In this document: positions 9,784-22,425 of the stretch, one piece after another
Numbering within the stretch: the first letter of the stretch is position 1
Layout of the letters: each line of letters opens with the position of its first letter
Assembly: GCA_015680685.1 (NCBI GenBank)
Contig: MNCI01001443.1
Coordinates: 111,630-175,629, forward strand
Source: Gnetum montanum
Taxonomy: Eukaryota; Streptophyta; Gnetopsida; Gnetales; Gnetaceae
Direction of reading: 5' to 3'
DNA: 64,000 nucleotides
Translations under genes and position numbers: made by a program
Notes under the pieces: model-generated
Database searches by the model: none
What the model was told of the DNA's origin: nothing
The model's input: only the letters and a program-made list of their open reading frames with translations

Positions 9784-10739
9784 TTAGTTGTAATAAGGCT
9801 TTAGATAGGAATGATTAACCAAATTCGCCAATTCACTTCCATCTATGTCTACCACTCCAAAGGCTCTATTGTCATAGGCCTTGATGACTAAGAAAGGCCC
9901 CTTCCAGTTGGCTAAGAACTTATCCAGATGCTCATGAATAGCCTTGAGCACCAGGTCCTCCTCCTTGATCTTCATTTTCTTAGATCATGATGAGTTGTTG
10001 CTTCTTCCTCTCTTAGTATCATTTGTTGTGAGTAAATATTTGTCTTTACTACTCTTCCTCTAAATTCAAGTCATTGGTACATAGCTCCTTATTCTGCTGA
10101 TCATTGATGAAGTTAGATAGAGCCACTCTGAGTGATAGAACATACAATTCATAAGGTAAAACAACTGTAGATCCATAAACTAGGCTATATGAGGTTACAC
10201 TAGTTGTGGTTTGATAGGTAGTTCTACACATTCAAAGTTCATGGATAAGTTGCTCATGCCAGTTGCATCTACTATTATTAAGCATCTTTTTAAGTAAGTT
10301 TATGATGGCTTTATTTCTAGCTTTAGCTTGTCCATTAGCTTGAGGGTAGTACAATGATGAAAAGGAATGTTTAATACCTAGGTCTTAACAAAAGGCTTTC
10401 ATTTCTTGGCTACTAAACTATGGTTTACTTTTCATGACTATGGTCAAAGGTATGCCAAAATGGGCTACTATGTTATCTAGTATGAATTTATGAGCTTGTT
10501 GAGATGTCATTTTCCTTAGAAGAATAGATTTAACCCACTTTGTAAAGTATTTTTTTGTAGTGATGATCAAGCTATGCCCTATGGAAGACTTAGGTGTTAT
10601 AGGTATAATAATATGAANTTTATCACCTATAATGACATAATATTTTGATTTTTTACATACAATGTCCTTTTGGGAAGTATTCAAGCCTTGTGGGAATTCA
10701 CCATGCATTAGGCAAAACTTGATGTCATCATACCATTCC
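9784..10739 (-). pseudogene. Integrase remnant (E2), zinc finger and first catalytic Asp deleted
   Basis: In intact relatives it inserts element cDNA into the genome. Core remnant at 10708-10418 ('PKSSIGHSLIITTKKYFTKW', where E5 has 'VTDYFTKW', so the second catalytic Asp is Lys). C-terminal GPF module at 9975-9784 ('LANWKGPFLVIKAYDN', 'VNHSYLKPYY'). Compared with E5, the HHCC zinc finger and the region of the first catalytic Asp are missing: 'VIIGDK' runs almost directly into 'ITPKSS', a loss of roughly 300 bp. No chromodomain follows. One base near 10618 is N. Confidence 0.8.
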
Positions 10740-11330
10740 TTTTGAGGAGTGGTGTTGATAGAGGCTATACAGGCACATTTAGTATTCTACATAATGGGAA
10801 TAGCATAATTTATAGTTAATGAAGGTAACTTACTAAATACAGTAGGCATCACACTTAGGGATAAGGTTGCAATGGCATTGGCTAATTTTTTCTTAGTTCG
10901 GGGTATATGTTGGATATCAATACTTGTAAATTGTTGCATTATTCTCCTACCTAGGTCATAATAAGGTTGCAAATGTTTGGATTTACATGCATAAACCTCT
11001 ATTACTTGGTAATCATAAGTTATGAGTCATCTTTTATCATTAGGAATTTGATTCCTTTGCCATGAGCTACCATCATCCCCCTAATTAATCCTTTAGATTC
11101 CACTACATTGTTGCTACATGGGAATGAAATATGGTATGTGAAGGATTGGATTTCACTAGAAGGTAAGGTTATTATGGTAGCAACACTAGCTCCATGGATA
11201 GTTGAATATTCTTCAAAGTGTATAATTTCATTATAATCCTTGGATACTTCACTAATAATGTTGACGTGCTCATTAGGAAATTCAAGATCATTGGCTACAT
11301 GGTCTTCCATTGGGAAAATGGTAAGTTGTG
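10740..11330 (-). pseudogene. RNase H domain remnant (E2)
   Basis: RNase H degrades the RNA of the RNA-DNA hybrid. Visible motifs: 'FPCSNNVVESKGLIRG' (the catalytic Glu region), 'FLMIKDDS' (the GDS Asp region), 'LQPYYDLGRRIM', and 'QHIPRTKKKLANAIATL', where the usual 'ADALA' Asp is Asn. The first DG motif is not seen. The domain is split by a few stops around 11020-10972. Confidence 0.8.
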
Positions 11331-12981
11331 CAGCTATAGCTTGACCTTTGGTTGAGATTTGAGAGATGTAATGAAGCTAAAATTTTGCTATTATGGCTTT
11401 CCAATTGGCTATATGGTTACTTTCATAGATATTGATCATTATGAATCTAAGCATGTTACCCTTGCAAATGACATTGACTTGGCTTCTAAAGAGGTAGTGT
11501 ATCCACTTCTTCAATGAGAAGACTAGGGCTAGAGAATAGTTCTCCACTTTAGTGTATCAAGTCTCATAGGAAATTAATGCATGGCTTAGGTAGTATACTG
11601 GTAGCTTTGCTCCATTGTCCTATTTTTGATAGAGTAGGGAACTAATGAACATGTCATAGAAAGGTATATGTAAAAAGGTTTATCCTTTTGTAGTGGATAG
11701 ACTATGGTTAGTTATGCCAACTCTTGCTTGAGGTTTTCAAAGGCTTTTTGGCATTGAGTCATTCACTCATAGTGAACTCCTTTCATAAGAAAGTGTTGCA
11801 TGGGTTGTAAATTATCTATAAGCTTGGAAATGAACCTATAGATAAATTGTAATCTACCTTTCAGTCCCTAAATCTCCTTAAGATTATTTGATGGTACCAT
11901 GTTGGATATGCCCTTAATCTTTTCAAGATTGACATGTGTTCCTACTTCTAATACTATAAAGGCAAGAATCTTACTAGTTCTAACATCTTCTTGGGGTTAA
12001 TCCTAGGCTCATATCTAAGACATCATTTAAGAATAAGGTCAAGGTCATGCACATGGTCATTGGCCATTTTAGATTTAATGACTATATCATCCATGTAGTC
12101 ATTAAGCAATCCTAGCATATAATCACTATAGATATATGTCATGGCTTGTTAATAGGTTGCACCTACATTCTTTAGATTAAAGGACATCATGGTGTAGCAA
12201 ATGGTTCACCAAGGGGTCATACATTTCATACAAAGTTGATGATTTGGATTAATCCTAACTTGGTTGTATCTTGAGAACCCATTTATGAAGGATACCAAGG
12301 CATGTCTAGTCATAGTATTGATAAGTTGGTTAATATTAGGCAAAAGGAAATCATCTATGATAGTTGCCTTATTTAGGTCTCAAAAATTAATATAGGTATA
12401 TATACTACCATTTATCTTAGGGACTAACACTATGTTAGATACCCAATTTGTGTAATCGACAGCTCGAATGAAACCAACTTGATACAGTTTCATGATTTCA
12501 TTGCAAACTACTAGGGCTAAATTTGGTCTAATCTCATAAATTTTTTACTTAATTGGTTTGATATGAGGATTGAGTATGCTATTATGTTACACTAGGCATG
12601 GGTCAAGACCTAGCATATCTTTATATGACTAGGCAAAGGCCTTGATGTTGTCTTGGAGGACCTTGATGATGTGTTGAGCCTATTGAGTTTCTAGTGAGGA
12701 AATTAGTTTTAGCGTTTTTTCCTCATCACTTTGCATCATGATAGGAATCTCAACTAGAGAGTATTTAGTAATGTCATAGATCTCAAGGTCAAGGATCTTA
12801 ACTAGGTGTTCTAGCCACTCAAGAGGTTTCTCTGTCGAGGCTATGTGGTCAACTAGGCTCTCATGCTCAAGAACTAAGTAATTAAGATCGATGAATTGTT
12901 CAACATCACTAGGAGGTTCATTTAGCCTCAAAGGTAGATTGAATTGTTTCCAAGAATTCATACTCCAATCTTTCATATCAA
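11331..12981 (-). pseudogene. Reverse transcriptase remnant (E2)
   Basis: The segment 12976-12680 is open ('DVEQFIDLNYLVLEHESLVD', then 'KPLEWLEHLVKILDLEIYDI') and is also found in E5 just before RT. The RT fold follows: 'AVDYTNWVSNIVLVPK', 'DLNKATIIDDFLLPNI', 'ALVSFINGFSRYNQV' (Asp expected at Asn), 'MMSFNLKNVGATY', and 'LNDYMDDIVIKSK' with catalytic YMDD at 12097-12086. Decay grows beyond that, with many stops from 11900 to 11350. It begins at a probable splice acceptor (see 12982), not at a continuation of protease, which lies 8.6 kb away across the antisense gene. Confidence 0.85.
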
Positions 12982-13005
12982 CTGTAAAACATTAAGCATC
13001 ACATG
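12982..13005 (-). promoter_or_regulatory. Probable sense-strand 3' splice site before RT (E2)
   Basis: On the minus strand the sequence reads TGCTTAATGTTTTACAG, then TTGATATG and the open RT-leading frame. E5 has TGCTTGACATTTTTCTAG followed by TT at the same place (51087). A pyrimidine-rich tract plus CAG/TAG kept in two diverged copies fits an intron end. No matching donor after protease could be pinned down. Confidence 0.45.
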
Positions 13006-13790
13006 TGTGATAAAATAAGCAAATAATGCCAAAATAATATAAAGTACTTTAGTAATAATGCATGGATAAGCAAAAACATGTTACTTGAATGGTCAAACAA
13101 GGTTCAAACAAGGCCAATATAGGTTAAAAGATGTAGGAAAAAATAAATAGGATGGAACAAAGGCTAAATAGTTTGAGGTAAGGTCGAATGAAGGATAAAT
13201 AATGATAGAAAGGAGCCAACTATTGGTCAAACTCCATTTTATGATGTTGATGAATGTTAAAACATGACCAATGGAGGTCACAAAGAAGAAGGAAAAGTAA
13301 ATAAGAAAAACTAAAGGCATGATAATATGGAATAAAAGAAAATGATAGCCAAATGATGATAAATGGAATCAAATGAAGACCAAATGATGGTCAAACCCCC
13401 ATCAAATGATGTTCTAGATGGTCAAACAAGGTTATGTTGATGTCCAATGGTATCAAAGGATGTCAAACCAAGTTAACTAAGGTCAATGATGCCAAATGAT
13501 GAAACAATTTCATAAAATTAGGATAAAATGATGCTAAAATGATGAAAATAAGACCAAATGATACAACCATAAAGATCGATATTGTCTAACAAGGTCAAAA
13601 TAGGTTAAAACAATGTAGAATAAGGCCAAACCTATCAAGTTGGGTAACATGAGGGTAAGACATGGTCAATATTGATTAATCAAGGTCACATTTTGCCAAT
13701 TTTAGGCCTTAGTGGGACATGGTGGAAGGCTATAGGATTTATGGAAGAGTTTGGGCACTTGGGAAGGTCATTTTAAGGTTTGAAGGTAAA
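13006..13790. repeat. Degenerate short-motif repeat, non-coding (E2)
   Basis: The stretch is dominated by variations of AAATGATGGTCAAA, CAAACAAGGTCAA and similar words. This looks like an old minisatellite. No coding signal on either strand; the open frame at 13320-13093 is low-complexity and has no counterpart in E5. Confidence 0.55.
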
Positions 13791-13799
13791 AATGAGATC

Positions 13800-15235
13800 C
13801 CTTTTTTGCAACTAAACTAGAGCCATGCTAGAACCATGCTAGCTAGTGTGGTACTAGTAGGGCCCAACCTAGTTCTTGAAAAAATGTGAGTTTCCAAGTT
13901 ATTTAGGGCTAGTTTTGTAGTTTTAATGGTCTAAATTAATATCATAGTGGATTGGGAGTAGATATTGATTAAATCTAGCATAGGTTTGACCCTCTAGAAA
14001 TTTTAAATGCTATTAAGGACTAAAAAATACACTAGAACTATGTTGGCTAGCATGATTTTAGCATAGTTGTAGGGGAAAAGTTAATTTGTAATGTCTCAGG
14101 GTTGAAATTTATGTTTCATTAGCTTCCAAGGATAGTGTAGGAGCATGAGGATAATAGACTAGTCATTCAAAGGCCAAAACAATTTCACTAAAAGTGGTGT
14201 TTGGAGCCTTAAATCCTAGAACTATGCTGGCTAGTGTAGTTCATCATGGCCCTAGCATGGTTTGATAAAACTTAATCTTTTTATGGTTAAAAAAAGTTCA
14301 AATGGTATTTGGCTATAGGGTTTTAAGATTGTAGGCATCCTTCATTAAGCTTAAGATCATTTAGAGTGCTATGATAAAAGTAAACTATTCCTGGGACTAG
14401 AACTACATTGGGACCACATTGGCCAATGTGGTTCTAGTCTATCCTAATGTAGTCAAACATGAATCTTTGATTTGGATTAGTTTTTGTGGTCAATCGACCA
14501 AGTGTTTGGGTTTACAAGGTTATTGATGTCCATAGATAAGGTTTAGGCTTAAAATTGTTCATTTATAAGGTTGTTGGAGTCTTGATATGGCCATCTATCT
14601 AATAACTACACTAGCCAATGTAGTCCCATCATGGTTATGGAAAATATAATGAATTTTGACTATTTTTAAATTAGTTTCCAAGATTTGGTGGTCTCTATAG
14701 TCTCTAGCAAGGTTCTATGATTAGGATGATGCATTCAAAGGTTGATTTGACATGTTAATGACCTATTATTGGGTTTTCATAGAGGAACTACATTGGGAAT
14801 ATGCTGGCTAGTATAGTTCTAGACTTCCTCAACCTAGTCTTAAGGTTAAAATAAGTTTTAACATGTTTTTGCTTTATCACCTAGCATATCAAGATTACTA
14901 GAGACTCTAAGGAGGTGCGAAGATTAGGATGTGCCACTTTAAAGATTATTTGAGGTTTGATTGATTCATTTAATGGCCAACATTAGCAAACTATGCTGGA
15001 ACTATTGTAGCCAACATAGTTCTAGTGCCCTCCAATGTAGTTACTCCAAAATCAATGATTACATTTTTTGATAGGTTCTAGGAGGTTCTAGGGCTATTGG
15101 AGGCTCTAACTAGGGTTTGGAGCTTGGTGTGATCATTCTAGAGTTGATTGGAAGCTTGGATAGTGTTGGGAATTTCCATACCCCATGGAACTACATTGGG
15201 CAACGTAGTTGTGTTCTTGACCAGCATAGTTTCCT
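13800..15235. repeat. Array of eight about 180-220-bp units, each with a palindromic motif, upstream of the antisense gene (E2)
   Basis: Motif occurrences near 13816, 14034, 14216, 14397, 14602, 14784, 14987 and 15187. Each is a variant of CTAGAACTACATTGG with its reverse complement close by. The clearest is a perfect 18-bp palindrome CCACATTGGCCAATGTGG at 14414-14431. It precedes the antisense gene on the plus strand, and its organisation resembles the U3 repeat arrays of the LTRs. Confidence 0.75.
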
Positions 15236-16953
15236 ACAAATAGCTTATTTTGTTATGAGTTTTTACTTCCTTTGGTGTTTGGAACCTTCTAAGTGTGGGA
15301 ATACTTTCTAGATTATAGTTTTATCAAAATATAATTTCCTAGATCATATCCTATAGGTAGTGCATAGAATTGGAGCTTCCACATTGATTTTTACTTCAAT
15401 CACATCCATCCTTAGTGTATTTTGGCCAAAATTCATCAAGAACCAATGCAACTACAAGGAAGGTGTATGAGGTTTGAAGATTTTTACATTAACCTATTTA
15501 AGATATTTAAGAGGAGTGTGTCTATAAGTAAGAACCCAACCTTGGAAGAGGTAGACACTACTACCAATGGAATCTCCAACCTATCATGGCCTTTTCTTGA
15601 AGAAGGATCATCCATAATGACTGCCAAGTGCCCCTTTTCTTGGCCATTTTTTCTTTATTTTTGGCACATAACCTAGGCATTTTGTGTTGGCTAGGTTGGT
15701 AGATTGAATGAATTTTGGCCTTAAATGGTTCAAACATTTTATTTGAATTATGGTCATGTGTAAATTACATTGTTTTGGAATTATGGCCTACCTATTTCAA
15801 GTATTGAGTTTTTCTTATACCTTATTAGATGTTTTTTTTTGTTGTTTTTTTTTTACTAAGAAGAAATGCCATTTTTATTTTTTATTATAAAAAATGACAT
15901 AATTTTTCATTTTTTGGATCATGGAGTCATTGTTTGTTGTTTATTGGTCAAATTGATGGTTGAATTACTAATTTTTAAGTTACAATTAATTTTTTTTGAA
16001 TTTTTCCATAAGTTAGTGTGTAGTGAAATTTTAGTTTTTGGCTATTTTACTCCTTTGAATCTGGCAATGTTGACACTTGAAGTAATTATTTTTTGTAATT
16101 TCCTAGATTCCTAGGGATATTTAGGGTTGTTTGGGAGGGATAGACATCTACTATAGAATTTTTAATTGTTTTTTTAGATTTTTTAATGCTTTTACTACAA
16201 TCATTTTTCAGCAAACTATGTTTTTCTGTAAAATTTTAGCATGCTTCTAGGCTATTGTATGAATTCTTTCCAAGCTTATAATTTTAGTGTTGATTTTAAA
16301 GTTTCATTAAATTTCATGTATGTGTAATACCTAGACTTATAAAAATAAATTTTAGTAAAATTGTAGCATTTTTTATGCATGTGATTGCACTGTATAGTTG
16401 CAATTTCATCTGTTGAAATTGCAAACTTCCTAGTCTAGTACAAATAGTGTTGGTGCACTTTAGGAATTTTTTTATGCATGGTTTAGCCTCTTAGTGGTTA
16501 TTTACACATTGTGTGTTGATTTTCAATAGTATTTTTGAATTTTTTAGAAATTGTGTATCTAGCTTTACTGGAGTTTTATTGTAGTTTTTTCTCCATAAAC
16601 TAGGATTTCTTGTCAAAGTCTCATCAAATTTGAGTTGGAGTTTTATAATTGTTATTGTGGGTTAAATTTTGGTATAGGCTAGTTCTCATGATTTAAAACT
16701 TTTTTACATAAAATTTCTATAATCATTTATGTATATTTCCACCACAATATTGCCATTTATGTTAATGGATTACTTGGTTTTACTTAAATTTTTTGGTTAA
16801 ATTTTTCTTTGGTATTAATGGTTGAAACATATAAATTTAGTTATTTGGTCTTATGTGAAAATGTTGACACTAGGCTTATAAGTTTTTTTTAGTGGCTATT
16901 GAATTTTTTTATGGTCATACAAGGTTGTAACTATTATCATTGGTTTGTGCTAG
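15236..16953. other. AT-rich non-coding 5' region or first intron of the E2 antisense gene
   Basis: No protein similarity seen. By position it matches 51542-52979 of E5, which holds the TATA box, first exon and first intron. A TATA-like TATTTAAG lies near 15494 but I cannot match the first exon with confidence. It is followed by T-rich DNA (15780-16900) as in plant introns, ending in TTGTGCTAG at 16953. Confidence 0.4.
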
Positions 16954-19900
16954 GTCTTTTTGAAGTCCATCTTGGTGGTGATTGTGTTAGTTGGGTTATT
17001 GTGTTCCATACATACACCAAGGCCCAACACCCCACCTACTAACATGGTGTTGGATTGTAGCTCCCTTTGGCTAAGGCTAGGGACCAAGGAGTTCTTAGCC
17101 TTTCTACTATAGAACTTTAATGTGATGGTATGGTCACACTTGACATTTAACACAATAGCTATCATCATGGAGACCCTGCTATTTCATTCTGCCATCTTGA
17201 TCATCAAGTTCATAGTTAACAATCCCAACACCCATGTGGAGGATGACCAATTTTGTGGCATGTACACCAAAGCACATGTAAGTTGTCCAAAATTTAGGAC
17301 ATGCCTAAGTTTATCCAATATAATGCCAACAATATGTTATTTTTTGGTCACTGCATTCACACCTTATTTCAAAATCCTTCCAACACCAGTTACTATAATT
17401 TTAAGCTTTTTGGTTTACCTATTGGTTTCATTAGGACTCTTGGATTTAATGATTTCTATTTGGGTTGGTATGCTTACAAGTATAAGGTAGATGATAAAGG
17501 ATTGATCAAGAGTAATTAGCATTTACCCCTAGCCTAATCAACATTGGACATCTTTGCCAAAAGCCAAGTAGTGAGGATCATAGTGATGTAGTAGCTCAAG
17601 GATGACTTTGGTAGGTATACATCATACATGCTATTCCCAAGCCTGCTAGAGGTCCCTAGCTAATGGAATGGCTTATAGTTGGTGGGGTACTCTTGATTTG
17701 GATGCATAGACATGTATACCCCTTAGAGTCCCCACATTGCCTTCACCTACTAAGAAAACTAAGAATTCTTATTTTTATTTTATTTTTTATATGATATCAA
17801 TGTTTTCTAGTTATATAGTTATTAGGCTATCTAGGTTTTAATTATTTGGATGGTTTTATTAGTATGGCTATAAGTTTTGTTTAAATTGGTTATTCTTATT
17901 ATATTTTTATTTTGTATTGATGTGCCTATGCCAAAGCTAATGGGATAATTTCATTGTGTTGTAGGGGTTTTGCCATTATCCACTGTTGCTGTGATCACTT
18001 TAGGATGTGCTAAGGAGACACATTTTCTCATGTTTGGTGATGTGGATTTAGTGCAGCATTGGTTAGCTAGTCAAGCATGTAGGGACATCCAAGCAAGGAT
18101 TTCTAGTATAATTTTTTTTGATTTATTCATGTCTCCTAGCCCAACCATACCTACCCTAGAGATGATGAATGTCATTAACTCCTTTAACAATGGAGTGAAG
18201 AAATTCATCATCCACATTCATGGTGTGCCTATCACCTTGTCCATCAACGAATCTACCTTCAGTAACATCTTTAGCATCCCCTGTGAGGGCATGAAGGTTA
18301 CTACTAAACCAAGAAAAGAGATGGGCCATAGGGAGGAAGTAAAAGAATGACTAAGCACTTTTCATGACCATTCTAGATTTTCTCTAGACTATTGATAGGT
18401 CGTAGAGGTGAACGAGATGTATTCATATTTCTTGTCCTAAGCATTTCTTAAGTTATTTTTATAGAAGAAGATCCTAAGCATTGAACAAGCTTGGACCATG
18501 AAGCAGGTCCTCAATAAGGGTGCTCGATTCAACTGTGTTGTTCACTTGTTATCAAGCTATGATAAGAGATCCTAAAAATTTGAGACAACTTTGAAATGAT
18601 ATGCCATATGCACTTTAAATTTTTTGCAACATATCTAAGGAGGCTTGTAGGATTCTTGGTAGTGAATAAGGATAAATGATGGGTAAGTCATGGTCCATCC
18701 CAACTCTCTAAGCCTTGGGTGAAACATATTTTTCTAATCATGCAAGCTTAGAACCCACCAAAGGATGTTGGGAAATCATTGTCTATTACCACCTAACCCT
18801 TTTGTGGTATGTCTTATCCTTTCCCTGATAGCTTGGAGATTGAAACCCAAGCTGCTTGTGGAAATGCTAAGAAGGCCAAATAGTTACATACTGAGGTTGA
18901 CATGGAAGCCATAGCAAAGTTGAAGAGGCCAATGATTGAGGAGATAACACTATTTGTTGAGTAGTCATTGAAGAGAAGGCTAATTATTAGACTTGGCTAG
19001 GTGCATCTTGTAGTTTTAGGTAGGTTTTACTTGTTTTTTTTGTTTAAGTTATTTTGAATTTATTTTTTATGTTATATGATCATGTTGTTGTTTTTTATTA
19101 GGAAAAATATGCGAAGTTTTTTCATTTTTTCTCTTCGTTGTTCTTATAGGTAACAACAAGAATAGGCAACCTAGGTAGTAGCAATAGAGGCAAAATGAAA
19201 ATGCTTAGAGGAGGAGGCACTACAACCAAATGATGATGATGGGCTCTCCACAACTACATTAGATGCACTTGACACCATATTTGAGGGTTCATAGTTAGGA
19301 AAACCTCTTGTTATTATCCTGAATGATCTTCTAGGTACTTATGAATTTTGTTTTATATGTTACATTTTGTAGTTTCATGTTTGAACTTGGTTTTAATTGT
19401 TAGTTGATGGTTATGTTCATTGTAGTGTCCAAACCTAAACCAAGTGCTTCAACCTCTACATTTTTCATGATACCATGGGTGGAGGTTCCTAATAAAATAG
19501 AGTTTATGCATGGGATGATCTAAGACATGATCAATTGATTGTAATAGGTTACTCTCGATGTTGGTAAGAACCTTAGCTTATTTGGTTTAATTTTTTTTAT
19601 TGTTTAAGTTTCAATTTTTTTTAGTATTATGGTTATATGGTTTTAGTTATTTAAAAAAACATTTGGTCATTTTTATTCACCTGTTACTAGTTTCATGTGT
19701 TCACCTACATTGCATTATTTACAATGTCCAAGGTTGGATGGGATTCCAATCATGCCATTGAGATTGATGAAATGCCTAGCATGTCACATAAAGTGAGAAA
19801 TGTTTCATGAAAGTTATATGAAAATGCCAAGGAATGTGGACTCTCATGTACCCAAACCTCATGGGAATGCCAACATTTGAATGAGTTCTTATGGAAGCAA

Positions 19901-20733
19901 TTTGTAGCATTGGAAAGGAAGACCAAGCAATAGGCAAAGGAGATTAAAGACCTTAAGGATTACAAAGAGTTTGTGAAAGCCCAAGTGGCTAATAGAGACT
20001 TCTTGTAAACCAAGGAGATAAAATGATCATGGTATTTGAATGCCATCAATGGCAAGGTTGCTCTAGCTAGGAGACTTGTAGAGCAAAGGTTGAAGATGGA
20101 CTTGTTGGCTCGCAAAGCCATGGAGTGGAGGGACTATTATGCTTGGGTCCTTGAGTGGGGAAGACAACAAAAGGACCACAAGAAGAAATATAAGGATGAA
20201 TAAGAGAGTTATATAAAGTAGCTATAGGAAGAGTTCATAGAGAGGAAAAAGCTAGAGCTATTCATGAAAGGAATTAATGCCAAAGATTCCTTCAAGATAT
20301 TTGAAGGCTCTCTAGTGATTACTAATTGCCCCATTTCTTAGGTCACTACCACTTCTGGGGAGGTGACCACTGCTACCTTTTCATCGGAGCTACCTACATG
20401 GATTGACAATAAGGATAGAAACATCTTAAGTGGTGTTAATCTTGAGGAAGTGGATTGGGCCAACTTGTTTAAAGATTAGATTCTCCATTGTCAAGAGGTT
20501 GGTCTTTAGAGCTTTCCCATAGAAGATGTTGTACCTGAATCTTTTCAATTTTTCTTATTTTTTAATTAATTTCTTTTATCTTATTATAATTTATTTTAGT
20601 TCATGTTGTAGTTTAGTTATGTTGATTACTAATTAAACCTTTGTTGTTATGATTGGTATAGGTACTAGGTGATAATAGTGATCCCAATGATGATGATGTT
20701 GGTGATGCTCATCCTCCTTTAGTTGGACCTTAG
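16954..20733 (+). pseudogene. Antisense multi-exon gene, copy in E2
   Basis: Exons: 2 from 16954 to about 17760 (HAD-like stretch 'KEFLAFLL', 'NFNVMVWSHL', then 'FYLGWYAYKYKVDDKG'), 3 17965-19000 (acceptor TTGTGTTGTAG), 4 19150 to about 19335, 5 19426-19563, 6 19733 to about 20545, 7 20662-20733 (stop TAG). Exon 3 has the central domain, open for 126 codons at 17970-18350 ('LGCAKETHFLMFGDVDLVQHWL', 'HGVPITLSINESTF', 'IFSIPCEG'). Exon 6 is Lys/Glu-rich and helical-looking ('DLLARKAMEWRDYYAWVLEW'), probably coiled coil. Exon 7 is acidic ('SDPNDDDVGDAHPP'). The exon 4/5 phase fits; the exon 6 acceptor is uncertain. It reads against gag-pol. Function unknown. Confidence 0.7.
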
Positions 20734-21165
20734 TCCTACTAGTTGATTAGGCCTATGGTTATTTTTTTTGTTAGTAGTGCTATGGTGTTGTGACTATTTT
20801 TAGCTGTTGGTTATTATGAGACTATTTATTATTTTTTTCATGTTATTGCTACACAGTGTAGCCATGGCTATTGGACCCTTATTTATTTTATACGTCATTT
20901 TAAATTTTGTTATAATGTGTGGACTATGGCTATTGGTTATGGATATTTAATTATTATTATTTTTAATTTCACTTATTTGTTTTCACATTTCTAGTCTTAT
21001 GTATTTTTATGTCTTATGTTTTGTTTTATCTTATGAGGTTACATTAGGCTACACTGGTTAAAACATATAGTTATCATGTAAAATTTGGTAAAGAAAAATG
21101 TAAATCAACTTGGAAAATCAAATTTAGGATAAGACATAATGCCTATAAATAGGTTGTATAAGTAT
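20734..21165. other. 3' flank of the E2 antisense gene, AT-rich, no gene
   Basis: T-rich DNA after the exon 7 stop. A TATAAATA at 21144-21151 lies just before the minisatellite, of unknown meaning. No open frame with similarity. Confidence 0.4.
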
Positions 21166-21286
21166 TGCCAATTTTAAGCCTTGGTAGGCCACTAGTTTAA
21201 GGCCTTGGTAGACCATGAGTTGCTAGTTTTAGGCCATGGTGGATCATGCATGTTGCTAGTTTTAGGCCATGGTGGGCCATACATTG
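21166..21286. repeat. GGCC-hairpin minisatellite (E2)
   Basis: Four units of the TAGTTTTAGGCC..GG(T)GGGCCAT type, between the convergent antisense gene and protease as in E1 and E5. The centre reads ATGGT here instead of ATTTCG. Confidence 0.8.
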
Positions 21287-21599
21287 AAAGGAATTTTTAT
21301 AAGTTTTATGTTTTAATATTTTTATGTATGTTTTTCAAATTTTAAATTTTTTATGACATTTTTCATGTTTTAGAAAAGGTAAGGCATAAAAAGGTAACTG
21401 TAAATAAGAATAAATCATAGGCCATGTGTGGAATAAACCTAGAACAAGAAAAATTAAAGTAATGCAAAAATGATACGTGTAAGCAAAGGTTAAACTAGGC
21501 TAAGAAAAAAAAAGAGAAGGCTACCTAATTATCAACATAGACATAAGTGAATATGAAACATATGTTGACCGTGCAAGTGTTTCCTAATATTTGATATAT

Positions 21600-22425
21600 T
21601 AGGAAAGGTTTATGGTCTACATTGTATCATCTTGTATTTCCCATTTCTCTTGCTAACCACATTGAATGGGATATCTTCCCATGGTGCATCCATGATTTCA
21701 TTGTTGTCAGTTTTAACCTCTTCTACTCTAATAGGCTTCTTGCCTTTGTCATTGACAGTAGGAGTCTCTTCCTAGAACTCCACTTCAAACCCTTGCTCTA
21801 CATTAACATTATTTACCAAGAAAACCATATTTTCATCCTGAATAATTATTTCAACTCCCTCATAAGGTAGGTGAATTTCTTGGTGGAGGGGTGAGGAAAC
21901 AACTCATACTTGAGCTAGCCATGGCCTTCCAAAGATGAGGTTGAATCTTGGTATCTCTTCCATCATCGAGAAGTTGGCTATTGGGGGAATTGTTTTCCCA
22001 TTAAGAATTCCAAAGAAATGAAGTCTTTGACTACCACCTAAGATCCATTTAAGGATTTGAAAGTAGAAGTAGAGGTGTGTTGCATGTGTTATGCTAGACC
22101 TAAATGTTCGAAAATGGTGTAGGGTATAACATTGGTGTATACTCCATCATTAACATGCACCTTATGTACCCTATATTGCCTCAGTCTTATTGTTATGAAG
22201 AGAGGGGCCTTCATTTTCTCACCATCTTGGGGGTTGATTTTGACCTCACTATCATGAAAAACTAGTGTTTTTGACTTCATTTCTTCCCTAGGTGAAGGTG
22301 ATACCATCACTATGTGAATGAACTCTTCACTAGCAAGGATGATCTCATTGACATGAATTAAGGTCAAAATTTTTACTAGGGCCTCATAGTGAGCAATATA
22401 ATTCATTATCAAATCATACAAGCCA
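21600..22425 (-). pseudogene. Retropepsin-like protease remnant (E2)
   Basis: Opens at 22421 with 'MYDLIMNYIAHYEALVK', then the active-site region 'VHKVHVNDGVYTN' near 22150 (the usual first Asp is Asn, followed by Asp-Gly). After a disrupted stretch come 'FNLIFGRPWLAQV', 'HQEIHLPYEG' and a tail 'EDIPFNVVSKRNGKYKMIQ' shared with E3. Frameshifts near 22080 and stops inactivate it. Confidence 0.75.

Noticed and set aside
10787-12976. E2 pol as an active element
   Set aside because: YMDD is intact, but stops, the integrase deletion, the Asn in ANAIA and the Asn at the first RT Asp position rule out function.
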